64,000 nucleotides of DNA from Cristatella mucedo (GCA_009760855.2 WPIO01000007.1:10852001-10916000); one strand, 5' to 3'. Positions 34,915 to 46,574 are shown, numbered from the stretch's first letter. Translations and numbers: made by a program. The notes: generated from the letters alone by a model not told the origin.

Positions 34915-36470
34915 TAATAAGAATAATAACACTCTTGATAAAGCGCCCTCAGAGAACTTAGTCTCTCTCTAGGCGCTTTACATTTGCTGCAAAGGAAACG
35001 CGATCGAATGGTGAGCGGTATCGTGCTTGATAAACAACAGGAGTAACGTGGTTAGTGGTGACATGCGCAGAGTTAGCATGCAAGTGTCTTTAGTGGCAGC
35101 ATGCAGCAGTGTCAGAACGCATAAGCACTCAAACATCATCCGAGGTACCTCTGAAATATGGGGTACCTCAGGGCTCCGTGCTTGGTCCGGTTCTTTTCAC
35201 GGTTTATACTCTCCCTCCTGCCGATTTGACTTTTGCATGTATTGATGACATCCGCACATGGATGGCAGCACATTTTATTAAATTGAATGATCATAAAACC
35301 AACTTAATATATTGGGCAAACCAAGTGTGATTCAGAAATTGGAAAGGTTGACGCTCAAAATAGGCTCTGCCAGGTTATCTCCTGTTGAATCTGCACACAT
35401 TCTAGGTGTCACGTTCCAAAGTGATCTCTCGTTAAACGACCACATCAGCACCACAGTCAAATCTGCCTACTTTCAGCTACATTTGGCTCCATCCAACATA
35501 TCAGATCTGCTGCCCCACCAGGTCAAGAATCGTACCACCCACTTTTTGAAATCTAACTGTTTACCTATACCTCGTACAAACCTCAAACCCTTTCGAGACC
35601 GTGCCTTTAGTTTGTATGCTTCCAAAGCCTGGAACTCACTCCCGACTTCCATCACGATATCCCCTGACTTAGCCACATTTACACGGAAATTAAAACCGCT
35701 CCTATTTAGGACAACATTTAGTGGGTCCGTGTAATTCGTCCTTAATGTGGTTATGCATGCTGACTCTGTACACACTGCCACTAACCACACTTACATGCTA
35801 ACCCTGTGCATGTCACTCCTAACCATGTTATTCATATTGTTTATCAAGCATGCTATCACTCACCATTCAATCGCGTTTCCATTGGCAGCCAATTTAAAGC
35901 ACGTCGAAAGAGATTGAGTTCTCTGAGGGCGCTTTTACAAGTGTATTATTATTATTATTAATATGGACAAATCACAGGGACCCACTAAATACTGTGATAA
36001 AAAGGTGAGTTGTTTATCTCTTTTTAAATGCGGTCAAGTCAGGGGATGTCAGGACGGAAGTCGGTAACGAGTTCCAGGCTTTGGGAGCATGCCAACTAAA
36101 TACACGGTCTCCAAAGGATTTGAGGTTTGTGCGAGGCTTTGGTAAACAGTTAGATTCTGGAAAGCCGGTGGTACGATGCTTAGCCTGGTGAGGCAGTAGA
36201 TCTGATAGGTAGGCTAAAGCCAAAGAATGAAGGGATCGAAAAGTGAGTGACCAAACCTTGAAGTCGATGCGTTGCTTGACTGGGAGCCAGTACAGGTCGG
36301 CGAGAAGAGGTATGATATGGTAACTGCGACGCTCACGACAGAAAAGCCTAGCTGCAGAGTTTTTAACCGGATGTAAGCGCCTAATTGCACAGGCCAGTAG
36401 ACCTGCATGCCGAAGTCAGATGGCGTGAGATCACACGAGTCCTTCTTGAGAAATTGAACAGAATATCTTA
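34915..36470 (-). mobile_element. LINE A, host copy split by a nested LINE A
   Basis: The minus-strand 3' end (tail, hairpin and UTR, 34,915-35,133) stops at gcataagcactcaaa. It resumes at 35,961 with tggacaaatcacagggaccc, the next part of the same 3' UTR. It then runs through the C-terminal RT (LPHQAKHRTTGFPESNCL) and the QLGAYIRLKTLQLGFSV block to 36,470. The joined halves restore the order of an intact LINE A. Confidence 0.85.
35134..35960 (+). mobile_element. LINE A, nested plus-strand copy with two internal deletions
   Basis: Starts at VPLKYGVPQGSVLGPVLFTV (RT motif GxPQGSVLGP, 35,130-35,205) and then skips the YADD region to DIRTWMAAHFIKLNDHKTNL (35,246). It continues KLERLTLKIGSARLSP to KSAYFQLH and skips again to SNISDLLPHQVKNRTTHF. 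It ends with 3' UTR, hairpin (aaagcacgtcgaaagagatt) and (ATT)n at 35,945. The catalytic aspartates are deleted, so this copy cannot encode RT. Confidence 0.85.
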
Positions 36471-37189
36471 GCAGAGACAGTCTGACTCTGCAATACTGAT
36501 TCTTTCACTGCGCATGCAAGTTTTGTAGGCAAAGATTTATTTTCCGAAGGTGATATGCAAATATCTTCAATTTTAATGATATTATCTTTATTGCCGGCTA
36601 CCTAGGATTCTCCATGGATTTTTGAAGTGGCTGGAGCCAGCCATCCCCAATTCCACTCTGCCTAGCAAGTGTTATTGTATAGGAATACACATCAATGAAT
36701 GAGTAATTTTTAGAAGACTTTGAAAGTCATATGTCCGTGAGAATTTCAAGCTAAAGTCGTGGCATCGCAAGTGAGATAAAGCCGAGGCACAATATCTTAT
36801 CGCACGTCAGGTAATCATTCAGGAAATCCTTGATAAATTGCAATGCACAAGCTTGACCTAGCAGTCATAAGCAGTCTATCCTTGAATCTGCTGTGTGCTA
36901 GAATTGATGGGATCAACACTCCCCGAGCAGAGAATGTATTAACTGATCAGGACTAATCTGTAGGCCACACGCAACCTCTTCTTGTACCTGATATTACCAG
37001 CCATTTACCGTTATTCGAACCAATTGCATGTACACCGCTGCACACTGCCTCTATTATTACGGCCAATTATCCATATAACTGAACCGTTATTTAATTCTCT
37101 GGAATAAAATGGTAAGACATTGTTACTAAGTATGGCAGATTCTTTGATAGTCCTCAAAAATGTAAAATGTAATGCAAAATAATTTCTGA
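36471..37189. other. Unassigned sequence, no gene seen
   Basis: No recognisable repeat or coding exon. It possibly contains a very decayed continuation of the neighbouring LINE A copies. Confidence 0.35.
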
Positions 37190-37860
37190 AATTATGACGT
37201 CGCTGAAAGAGCAGATTTTAAAGCGGAGCTAATATGGTAATCTAGTGGAAGGTCACTTTAGAACTGAAGACCCTGATTGCAAGCAGAAGATTCAGGAGAT
37301 ATGCTTGCCAAGTCCATTTTAAGGGAATAGTTTTAGATTTATGAGTTACTCAAGGTTTTCTCATAACTATTAAGCTGGTTTTATAGCCATTCAAGGTGAA
37401 TATATTTTCCACCATCCAATTGAGAATGTCAGCAATAATGTTGCAGAGGCGATTGCTATGGTGGAAGGCTTAAAAGGATCAAGGCACTGGTATAGAAAAA
37501 TCTACTGTGTAACGCCCACTTAGTTTTTGTGGAGCTACAAATGGAGATACATTATATTACATTACAAGTAAAGCTGTGTGCCATCTCCATAAAAATGAAA
37601 GTCCAGATTGAGCTGGGCGATTACATCGGCAAGATGCAAATCGTGAATCGTGAATCGTGAACAGAAGCTGTTTACTCACAGATCTTAGGGTATCCTATAC
37701 TTCAAAAGCCTCCCCATTGCCAAGTGCCATAAAAACTATAAAATATTTATCTGAGACGAAATCTAAATCACTGCGCCGCAGTGAACTATTTCCCATTAAA
37801 GATAAACCTAAAAAGTGATTGGTCATATAGAAAATGAAGTCTCAAGCAGAAATGGACACA
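37190..37860 (-). pseudogene. LINE A RT relic interrupted by a LINE B end
   Basis: On the minus strand the RT core can be followed. A degraded YRIP*DL (for YGVPQGSVLGP) lies near 37,695 and LNLDFHFYGDGTQ (for FHFYADDTQ) near 37,600. After the LINE B insert at 37,490-37,567 come IADILNWMVENIFTLNGYKT (for DIRTWMAANFLKLNDDKT) and FSSKVTFH near 37,250. The YADD box reads YGDG. Around 37,639-37,660 a 7-bp unit (aatcgtg) is tandemly repeated. Confidence 0.7.
37490..37567 (+). mobile_element. LINE B 3' terminus, 78-bp insertion
   Basis: Consists of tatagaaaaatctactgtgt, the tttttgtggagctacaaatg terminus and the tail gatacattatattacattac. It lies inside the LINE A RT relic, between its YADD and DIRTWM blocks. 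Confidence 0.8.
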
Positions 37861-38130
37861 CCTATTTAGGACAGCATTTAGTGGGTCCCTGTGATTTGTC
37901 CTTCATGTGTTTATGCGTGCTGACACTGTGCATGCTGCGACTAACCACATTTGCATGCTGACCCTGTGCATGTCACCCATGTCCATGTTATTCATTTTGT
38001 TTGTTTATCAAGCATGATATGACTCACCATTCAATTGCATTTCCCTTTGCAGTAAATGTAAAGCGCCTAGAAAGAGATTAAGTTCTCTGAGGGTGCTTTA
38101 TCAATTGCATTATTATTATTGTTATTATAA
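37853..38130 (+). mobile_element. LINE A 3' end, 5'-truncated
   Basis: Begins cacacctatttaggacagca, has the complete UTR, the hairpin (aaagcgcctagaaagagatt) and (ATT)n ending near 38,130. It shares its 5' breakpoint with the copy at 30,936. Confidence 0.88.
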
Positions 38131-39059
38131 TAAATGCACCTGAATGAAAATACTCGACTGATAAGAATGGTTACAGTTGGCGGATGTGGAAACGCATTAA
38201 TAGATTGTAGTTAACCAGAACCTCTAAGTATGTTACAATACGATCTTGAAAATACTGGATTATTGTACAGGCAGTGATTCATTTCCAGCTTTTTGGGAAT
38301 CGAGTACTCAATAGCTCTTAGTGGGTTTGATATTTTATTAAATGAGCACATTTATCATAAAACAAGGCAAAATACGTACAGCTAAGTAGATCCTATTACT
38401 TATTGATTTTAGGGCACTTGATAACTCGGTTTTGGTAAATTAATTATTACAATAATAATAATGATATGAAAGTTTGAAATTATACTGCAATTCCTTGGAA
38501 CATTTTAATAGCACTAACTGTAAATGTATTCATTTACAGCACTTAAAGTATTGAAATTTAAGTTTAGTTTGAATAGGAAAATAAATTTCTTAGAACACAG
38601 CTAGTTATAAAAACTGTTACCCAGCCGAATAAAATGTCTCGAGAAAGCATATTTTACATGGTGCCGACCGGCTGCGGACGGAGAAAGTTTCAGCTCTTGC
38701 TTGGGTTTGAATTGATCGTGGTGGCTGAATCCTTTAGAGAATGCGCTGTATGGATGCTACATGTCGGCCTGAAGGAATTCTAAGCTTACATTTTTTAACA
38801 ATAAATCCTTCTGCTTTTTTAAAAATCGTCGTTGGCTCAATGAACTCACAGCTTTGCATGAACAAGTTTTTCACACCTCAATAGAAATACACGCAGTGCG
38901 TTGCGATGCTTAAATTAGAGGAATACATATGGAGCAAGCTGTGGGGAAAATAAAAAATTGAAAATTGAGAATGCGGTTAGAGAATTAAACAGATGTCGAT
39001 GACCTCAGAAACATTTGCTGCCTATGTTGTTGAAACAATTTGAGAGGATTGTTCTCTGT

Positions 39060-39063
<4 letters not shown>
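38131..39063. other. Unassigned, AT-rich, no gene seen
   Basis: Contains a small TAA patch near 38,453. Nothing coding recognised. Confidence 0.4.

Positions 39064-39138
<75 letters not shown>
39064..39138 (+). repeat. (CT)n microsatellite, about 75 bp
   Basis: Uninterrupted TC dinucleotides. Confidence 0.97.
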
Positions 39139-39140
<2 letters not shown>

Positions 39141-39899
39141 CCGGTTTGATTGCTAAATACAATCTAGGCTGCACTTCTTTGCAAGTGGCACTCAGCCGTT
39201 CTTTACAGCCGTATCTTTATTCCTCCCAGCCCCCCAGCTGGTCAAAGTCTTTTAACTTCCTTGCTGCCGGTATTGCTGGCATCCACACATAGATGGCAGC
39301 TAACCGTCTCAAAGTGCATGATGATACAATCAATTTACTAGCTAAGGGAAAATGAAGTGTGCCTCAGAAATGGAAAAAGTTAACGCTCATCATCGGCTCT
39401 TCGGGCATATTTCCTGTTGCGTCTGCACGAAATCTTGGTGCTCTGTTCCAAAGTGAACTTTTACTATACGATCACATCAGTTCCACAGTCAAGTCTGCCT
39501 ACTTTCATCTACCTAACATTTAAAATTCGGGATTGTTTAGGCTGGGATAACATATCCAGATTGGTCCATGTATTTGTGACGTTCCGTCTTGACTTCTGTA
39601 ACTCACTGCTTTCTGGTCTAACGTCTGTGCAATCAGGCGCTTACTTTTGCTGCGAAACTCTACCGCTAGGCTTGTTTGTCGTGAACGTTTCGGCTGCCAC
39701 GTCACACTACTTCTCGCCGACCTGCACTGGCTCCCAATCGAGCAGCGCATCGAGTTCAAGGTTCTGTCACTCACTTATAGGTCCTCTTATTCTCTTGCTT
39801 CAGCCTACTTATCAGAACTACTCCACCAGGCTAGGTATCGTTACACCCACTTTTGTAAATCAAAATTTTAAGCTATACCCCGTACGAATTATTTGGAAC

Positions 39900-40085
39900 G
39901 ATAACGAATTATAAATTAAATTATATTATAACTATATATATATTAACTATTATTAACTATAATTAATGATTAATTAATTATATTATAATATTATTTTTAT
40001 ATAATATACTATATTATATTATTACAATATATATATATATATATATATATTATATAATACCATATTATATTATATATTATAGCTA
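39900..40085. repeat. AT-rich tract with (TA)n
   Basis: Nearly pure A/T sequence with many self-complementary words and a (TA)14-like run at about 40,027-40,051. The 12-mer aattataaatta occurs at 39,907 and again at 40,427 on the other side of the insert. It could be a target-site duplication, but the sequence is low-complexity. Confidence 0.9.
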
Positions 40086-40280
40086 TATAATAATAATAAT
40101 AATAATAATAATTTACTTGATAAAGCGCCCTCAGAGAACTTAATCTCTCTCTAGGCGCTTTACATTTGCTGTAAAATGAAATGCAATTGAATGGTAAGTA
40201 AAATCATGCTTGAAAAACAAACGAAATGAATAATATGGTTAGGGGTGACATCCACAGGGTCAGCATGCAAATGACCATGG
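40086..40280 (-). mobile_element. LINE A 3' end nested in LINE A
   Basis: (TAA)n tail 40,086-40,112, intact hairpin (aaagcgccc at 40,123; aggcgcttta at 40,153) and 3' UTR to about 40,280. It is inserted between the two halves of the plus-strand LINE A, together with AT-rich flanks. Confidence 0.85.
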
Positions 40281-40693
40281 TTTTCGATTGCATTGTGAGC
40301 CGATCAACACAAATTTCACCACTTATGCTCAACACAGCACAGAGGTCGAGCACAACCATTTCCACCACATACGAGAAATTCGCACCAACAACTAAGCGCG
40401 AGCAGAGAAACGTAAGCTCGATAAATAATTATAAATTATAATATATATAATATATATTATAATACATTATAGCGAATACGTTGGAGACCCTGGCTTTAAT
40501 TCGTATGCTTACAAAGCTTAGAATTCACTCACCACTGACGTCATGATATCCCCTGACTTGACGACATTTAAAAAGAAGCTAAAACGCACCTGTTTATTGC
40601 AGCCTTTTGTGGGTCCTCGTGGTTAGTTCTTTTTGTGGTTATGCGTGCAAACACTGTGCATGCTACCGCTAACCGTATTTACATGTTGAAACT

Positions 40694-41281
40694 GTGCATG
40701 TCACCTCTGTACATGCTATGGTTGCTGACGCTGTGCCTGTTATTGAAATTATTGATTTGGTTGTAAACGTCTTTCATCTTCCCGTATCTGCGTCTACTTT
40801 TCGCTGTTACTTCGAGTCCGGAGTCCTGCTTCAAATAGCTAGTTTCACCAGTCTTGATCAGCAGGCAGCAAATTTAAGCACTCGATACTGGCGGTATTAC
40901 TTTGCTAATGATACAGTTCGGAGGGTCTTGCGGGTATGTACCACTTCCCCTGTCTCCCGATTTCTGTTACCCTGGAATACATTTATGAGTCTGAACTTTC
41001 GCGGCGCCAACTGCGAAGAAGCCAATCTTCTTCGAGTGAAAATCCATATCCTAGGCAAAGGCAATGGTGGCAATCTCACCGCCATGTTCTATTTGGCTTG
41101 TCAGCAGTACCACATATCCGAACACTACGCCCACCAACAGAGGTCAGTGGTGGGTTCTATGGATGACTCTCTGGGGTGGTTCAAAATAATACCTATCTGT
41201 CAAAATTCATTACCTATAACAGCGAGTGTGCCAAATGGTGCTGGAATGTGTAACTGCACAACCGCACCTACTCGTAGATAA
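40694..41281 (+). CDS. Unidentified 195-codon open reading frame
   Basis: The longest open frame not explained by a LINE. Its first few codons overlap the 3' UTR of the LINE A copy (catgtcacctctgtacatgc), so the annotated start is unlikely to be real. The unique part reads, for example, VFHLPVSASTFRCYFESGVL and MSLNFRGANCEEANLLRVKI. There are no transmembrane segments, repeats or known motifs that I can see. An open frame of this length is possible by chance in a window of this size. It could be a captured gene fragment or noncoding. Confidence 0.2.
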   Translation: MHVTSVHAMVADAVPVIEIIDLVVNVFHLPVSASTFRCYFESGVLLQIASFTSLDQQAANLSTRYWRYYFANDTVRRVLRVCTTSPVSRFLLPWNTFMSLNFRGANCEEANLLRVKIHILGKGNGGNLTAMFYLACQQYHISEHYAHQQRSVVGSMDDSLGWFKIIPICQNSLPITASVPNGAGMCNCTTAPTRR

Positions 41282-42359
41282 GCGCCGCAAGAATGCAAGA
41301 CTGGGCGGTGGTAACTGGCGATGTAGGTTACCACCAAGTAGGCAAACGACTTTTTTCAACGAATTGCTGAGCCTGGCCTGATGAAAAAACTCATAGTCAC
41401 AGTCAGTGAGAAGGCATGCTGATGACAGACAGCATTTTGCTGACGATACGTGGTAGTGCCTCTGTTTACCATGACTTCGACTATCAGCCCCGAGGCGAGT
41501 CACCAAACAGACTGTCGAAGCGGCATCTTAGTTATAGGTGACAGCGACTATTTATTTGATAGTACTATTACCATACACTCAAGGATAAAGAGCGCGTATG
41601 GCGACAAACTCCTGTGAGGTACAAACCGATAACAGAGACTGCTAACTAGACCGAGTACCTGGCCGATTGCGACCTTTCCTCGTGCAGCTTGGCAATGACT
41701 CTCGCAGAAAAGTTAATTCAGGCCAGTGACGTTAGCTCACACCGATAAGCCAAAAGTACCAAACCATACTTTACTATGCTGTCGCGCGCCATGGATCTTA
41801 AAAATATTCACGTAGATACTATATCGAAGATGTACGTGTGCGTCGAGATGTTCAGATAAACGCGAGGGTTTGCAAGTCTCAATGGTCAGCCTTTACTTAT
41901 ATTATGTGGCTGAATAATTTCTGTACCTGGCGGAATTATTGTTGAAAACCATGCAAGAGTGATAGAGATCGCACATTTTAAAAATAATATTAAGTTAATA
42001 AACATAGATTGATCAAGAGATGTGAATTCTTACTGGACGGTAGAATGTGACCAACAACAGGACAAGACCGGGACGAAAACGTTCAACACTTGCTGACCTA
42101 GAGGTTCCTACCGAAATTAGTATTACAGTTTCAATTTTAAATACATAAGATAAGTCAATGTAGCTGATAATTTTCTTAATAATAATTACCGATGGCGGTA
42201 AAATCTGCACACTGAGACAATATGTTAACTGCAAAAGGAGAGTAGCGTTTCGTGACTACGGTTACAACCACAGTTGGTGCCTGCAAAGACAAGACTTAGA
42301 AATCCCTAATAGCTCATGCTTTCGTGCTAACACTATCTTATCTGTGCAAACTACTCGCT
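41282..42359. other. Unassigned sequence, no gene seen
   Basis: No motif or repeat recognised. Confidence 0.4.
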
Positions 42360-42560
42360 CTTCCAATGCGCTCTCGCACAAGCGCTGTTCGTCTGTCAGT
42401 CACCCCACCGTTCCTCTTGCTAAATGAAAATCTTTTGATGACCTTCTTTCGTATGCACTGAAAGTCTGGTGCTCGCTTCAAGCTTCTGTAACCGCTTCCA
42501 TTGACTATTTCATCATTTGAGTCTCAGCTAAACATGTACCTGATCCCCTCAACTTTCACT
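42360..42560 (+). pseudogene. LINE RT extreme C-terminus relic
   Basis: Translation gives SFDDLLSYALKVWCSLQASV then TASIDYF. This fits the DRAFSxxAPKxWNSLPxSVRxSPSLxxF ending of L2/CR1 RT. It has diverged from families A and B; no tail was found. Confidence 0.5.
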
Positions 42561-42892
42561 GCACCTCAGTGAACTAGTCTTTTTTGTGCTTCTGTGCCTT
42601 CAGTGCTTGCATGTGCGTGATAAGGCAAAGCACTGGAGCAGACTTCAACCGGGCAGTATTTCACTATAAGTAAGTGCCATTTCCTTCTTACCTATGGTTA
42701 ATCGCTGATAAACATGTCATATACGAAAAAAATTCTATCTGTAACTAAGAAGCTGCAAAGAAGAAGTCCAAAGCAAGTGATAGTCGTGAGAGATGACTTC
42801 CACTACCGTGTTAATTCTAATTAAAAAAAATGTTTCGTGTGTGTGCAGGACCTACTGCAAGCGTCTTAGCAATCTTCTAGCATCACCGGCTA

Positions 42893-42930
42893 GTATAAAT
42901 AAATAGATAAATAAATAAATAAATATATAG
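42893..42930 (+). repeat. (AAAT)n microsatellite
   Basis: About nine AAAT units with one TAGA interruption. It may be the remnant tail of a minus-strand SINE. Confidence 0.85.
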
Positions 42931-43071
42931 GGTCCCCATCCCTATAATCAATTCGGTTTTTAGTCAATAATTTAGTATATTGATAGTACTACTACGACTG
43001 TATATCAATTATGATTCAAAAAAGGGGAAGATAATTTACTAATTTGCATATGTAACGTATCGTACGAAAAA

Positions 43072-43240
43072 AATACGAGCTGATTCAAGAGATTCTTTTG
43101 AATGGCGTCAGAAGAGTCTTTACGGCTGTCTCCACCACTTGCAGCAGCAATAAGGGATCGCCCACTATAGGATTCGAACCCAAGACCTCGGGACAAAGGT
43201 CGTGAAAAGCAACCGCTCTACCTATTGTGCCATCACGGTA
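43072..43240 (-). repeat. tRNA-derived SINE with intact B box
   Basis: On the minus strand the head is gatggcacaataggtagagc, then the B box gggttcgaatcctatagtgg, the core gcgatcccttattgctgctg and the tail block cttgaatcagctcg. The best preserved tRNA-like promoter in the window. Confidence 0.85.
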
Positions 43241-43744
43241 ATGCATTTTCTTAGTTGAAAATGAGCATGGAAATGCTAAAAATCCACAGGATTATGAACT
43301 GAAATTTTTTTTCAACGGTTGGCCATGACATTCCAGCAGCTTGTGCTCTGCACTAAGACTGCCTTTGCAGTCGCGCGAATTGGTGACTGGCGGTCCTGGC
43401 GCTTTCCAACTTCCGCCTGGACCAGCTGCATTGGTTCATTGAGAAGCTATCCAAATGAGTGCGACTGACCGAAAACGGAGCGCCTTCATTTGGGAAGCAG
43501 TGGATTTGCATAAATAGAATCTACCGTGATTCTTCACGGGGCTGTGGTTTCCGCCCGTCATTGTGGACCGACGAGTTTTCTTAGGAATGAATTGGGAACA
43601 ACAAGGAACAAAGCAAGCAGAATATAAGCACAACTCTCGTAGACAACAACGAGAGGAACAAGCACAACAAGAAGCCGTACGATGTCACTGCCGGAACTCA
43701 ACAGAAACACCACATACGACAAAATCTACAGCCGGAAGAAACTC

Positions 43745-43812
43745 TCTAAGCGCCTTGAAAGAGATTGAGTTCTCTGAGGGCGCTTTATAAAGTGCATTAT
43801 TATTATTATTAA
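43745..43812 (+). mobile_element. LINE A hairpin-only copy
   Basis: Only aagcgccttgaaagagattg, the closing arm gagggcgctttata and (ATT)n: about 65 bp. It shows that extremely short products end at the hairpin. Confidence 0.85.
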
Positions 43813-43884
43813 ATAGAAGCCCAGGAGCTTCATGCTGTCAAAGCTTAGCGAACGCCCCACTTATGACAAGGTCAAAAACCGTAC

Positions 43885-43950
43885 TAGACGGTGGATAGGA
43901 TTCGAACACTTCACGACCCAGATCTTGGTGTGGAGTACTTACCAAATAGT
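43885..43950 (-). repeat. tRNA-derived SINE head fragment
   Basis: Reversed B box ggattcgaacacttcacgac and a cccagatcttgg block, as in other SINE heads. Rest missing. Confidence 0.5.
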
Positions 43951-44130
43951 AGGTCGGGCTCACTAGCTAGGTTGTACTTGCAGCTAGGTCAGCGAACATT
44001 CAGGCTTCTAATATGGTGCAACTCTGTAATTTCGCGTGATTTTTTTCGGTCATAAGCTATTATATGATAAGCGTATATAAGACAAATCTAAATCCAGCTT
44101 ATAAAATATACTTTTACTTATACGTTCATA

Positions 44131-44161
44131 TTAAATAAATAAATAAATAAATAAATAATAC

Positions 44162-44194
<33 letters not shown>
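44131..44194 (+). repeat. (AAAT)n and (TA)n microsatellite
   Basis: Seven AAAT units followed by TA dinucleotides with a GT interruption. Confidence 0.95.
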
Positions 44195-45032
<838 letters not shown>

Positions 45033-45044
45033 CATAAATCCTTC

Positions 45045-45165
45045 CTGTTACTCATTGAGCTTGCTACCACCAACCATTCGATCGTGTTTACTTTGCAGCA
45101 ACTGTAAAGAGCCTAGAAAGAGATCGAATTCTCTGAGGGTGCTTTGTCAGAGGTATTATTATTAT
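45045..45165 (+). mobile_element. LINE A 3' end
   Basis: ctcattgagcttgctaccac, ctttgcagcaactgtaaaga, hairpin (agcctagaaagagatcgaat) and (ATT)n with one GTT. The stem has several changes. Confidence 0.8.
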
Positions 45166-45354
45166 TGTTAATGCCGCAGCACTTACAAATCGCGAACTTT
45201 GATATGAGGCTCAGAAATTTATCGGCGTTTGTCGCCCATTGGCAGGGGATAGCACCGTTACAAGCTCCGTGTTTGAGGCCAAGTTCAGTCTGTACGTAGA
45301 AACGGCTACACTCGATTGTAACAGTATTTCGGGCTCGGATTAGAGCCAGTGGCT

Positions 45355-45545
45355 AATAGTTTAGCGGATTTAAAAGCCTCATTTATATAGCAGCAGAAGA
45401 GCATGAAACCTCTATCACCATGCTTTATCATTATGCTTGCAGTTGGCAATATAGGAACGCCCACCGCAGAATTCGAAACCACGATCTCGCTTGCGACGAG
45501 CAGTGAGCACAATTTACCTCCTGGGCCAAGAGCCACGGGCAAGTA
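45355..45545 (-). repeat. tRNA-derived SINE
   Basis: Tail block (atttaaaagcctcatttata on plus), core gcttgcagttggcaatatag, reversed B box (attcgaaaccacgatctcg) and reversed A box (acaatttacctcctgggcca). Confidence 0.75.
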
Positions 45546-45825
45546 CGTAAGCGACTCGGAAACAACCACCAGGTCCAGAGTGACATTCATTGTCCGCATC
45601 AGAAAAAATTCCCTGAAGGCATGCAATACATACTGACTGGATTAAATACGTAGCCTAAATTCGTCTTCTATCGTTCGCTTCCAATAAGTGCCTTGGCTGA
45701 GAATTTCTCGTGGTATTCCGCTGGACTGCAAGAGGCCTGCTGTCGGCATCGACGGCCTGCTAAGCGTCGCATCATTAATTACTTTCACGGATTTAGAAAT
45801 ATACTTCTGAAACTTCGGCGACTTA

Positions 45826-46500
45826 TAATAATAATAACAATGTACTTGATAAAGCGCCCTCAGAGAACTTAATCTCTTTCTAGGCGCTTTACATTTGCTG
45901 CAAAGGGAAATGCAATTAAATGGTAAGTAAAATCATGCTTGAAAAAACAAACAAAATGAATAACATGGTTAGGAGTGACATGCACAGGGTCAGCATGCAA
46001 ATGTGGTTAGTGGCAGCATGCACAGTGTCAGCACTCATAAGCACGTGAAGGACGAATCACAGGGACCCACTAAATGCTGTCCTAAATAGGTGTTTTTAAG
46101 TTCCTTTTAAATGTGGTCAGGTCAGGGGATGTTCTGACGCAGGTCGGGAGGGATTTCCAGGCTTTGGGAGCATACGAACTAAATGCACGGTTTCCAAAGG
46201 ATTTGAGGTTTGTACGAGGTATTTCTAGACTGTTGGATTCCGAAAAGCGGGTGGTACGATGCTTGGCCTGATGGGGGAGTATGTCGGAGAGATAGGCTGG
46301 AGCCATAGAATGAAGGAACCTAAAAGTGAGCGACAAAACCTTAAAGTCAATCTGTTGCTTGACTGGTAGCCAGTGCAGGTCGGCGAGAAGTGGAGTAATG
46401 TGGCAACTGCGACGCTCACGACAGACAAGCCTAGCTGCAGAGTTTTGCACCAGCTGCAATCGCCTGACTTGTCTAATAGAACTTGCCTTACGTACTTGCT
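45826..46500 (-). mobile_element. LINE A RT C-terminus and 3' end, best preserved C-terminal frame
   Basis: (TAATAATAAC) tail at 45,827, intact hairpin (aaagcgccc at 45,852; aggcgcttta at 45,882) and full 3' UTR. There is an open minus frame (46,561-46,082) of 159 codons. It contains RLQLVQNSAARLVCRERRSC then HITPLLADLHWLPVKQQIDF, MAPAYLSDILPHQAKHRTTR and FGNRAFSSYAPKAWKSLPT. This is the reference for the C-terminal part of LINE A RT in this window; the catalytic part is absent. Confidence 0.9.
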
Positions 46501-46574
46501 GTTCACTGCTCGCGGCTGCTATGACCCACGCAACAAAGCAGGTACAAATAAAATTCGTCACTCGCAGGAGTTCA

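Larger units (their letters stand above)
39235..40720 (+). mobile_element. LINE A, host copy split by AT-rich DNA and a nested LINE A end
   Basis: Plus-strand RT from the KTNL-like region through ASARNLGALFQSELLLYDHI (39,420). It continues with FRLDFCNSLLSGL (39,583), RLVCRERFGCHVTLLLADLH (39,680), the HWLPIEQRIEFKVLSLTYRS block and SAYLSELLHQARYR. It breaks at the PRTN codons (about 39,895). It resumes at about 40,478 with the following block (gagaccctggctttaattcg, for GDRAF.SYA) and the 3' UTR to 40,720. The hairpin end is missing. This is among the better preserved LINE A RT C-termini, with the first half of the thumb open for about 165 codons in two overlapping frames. Confidence 0.8.

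Noticed and set aside
43165..43240. Possible functional tRNA gene (minus strand)
   Set aside because: A and B boxes are present, but the acceptor and anticodon stems do not pair convincingly, and the sequence continues into the SINE core.
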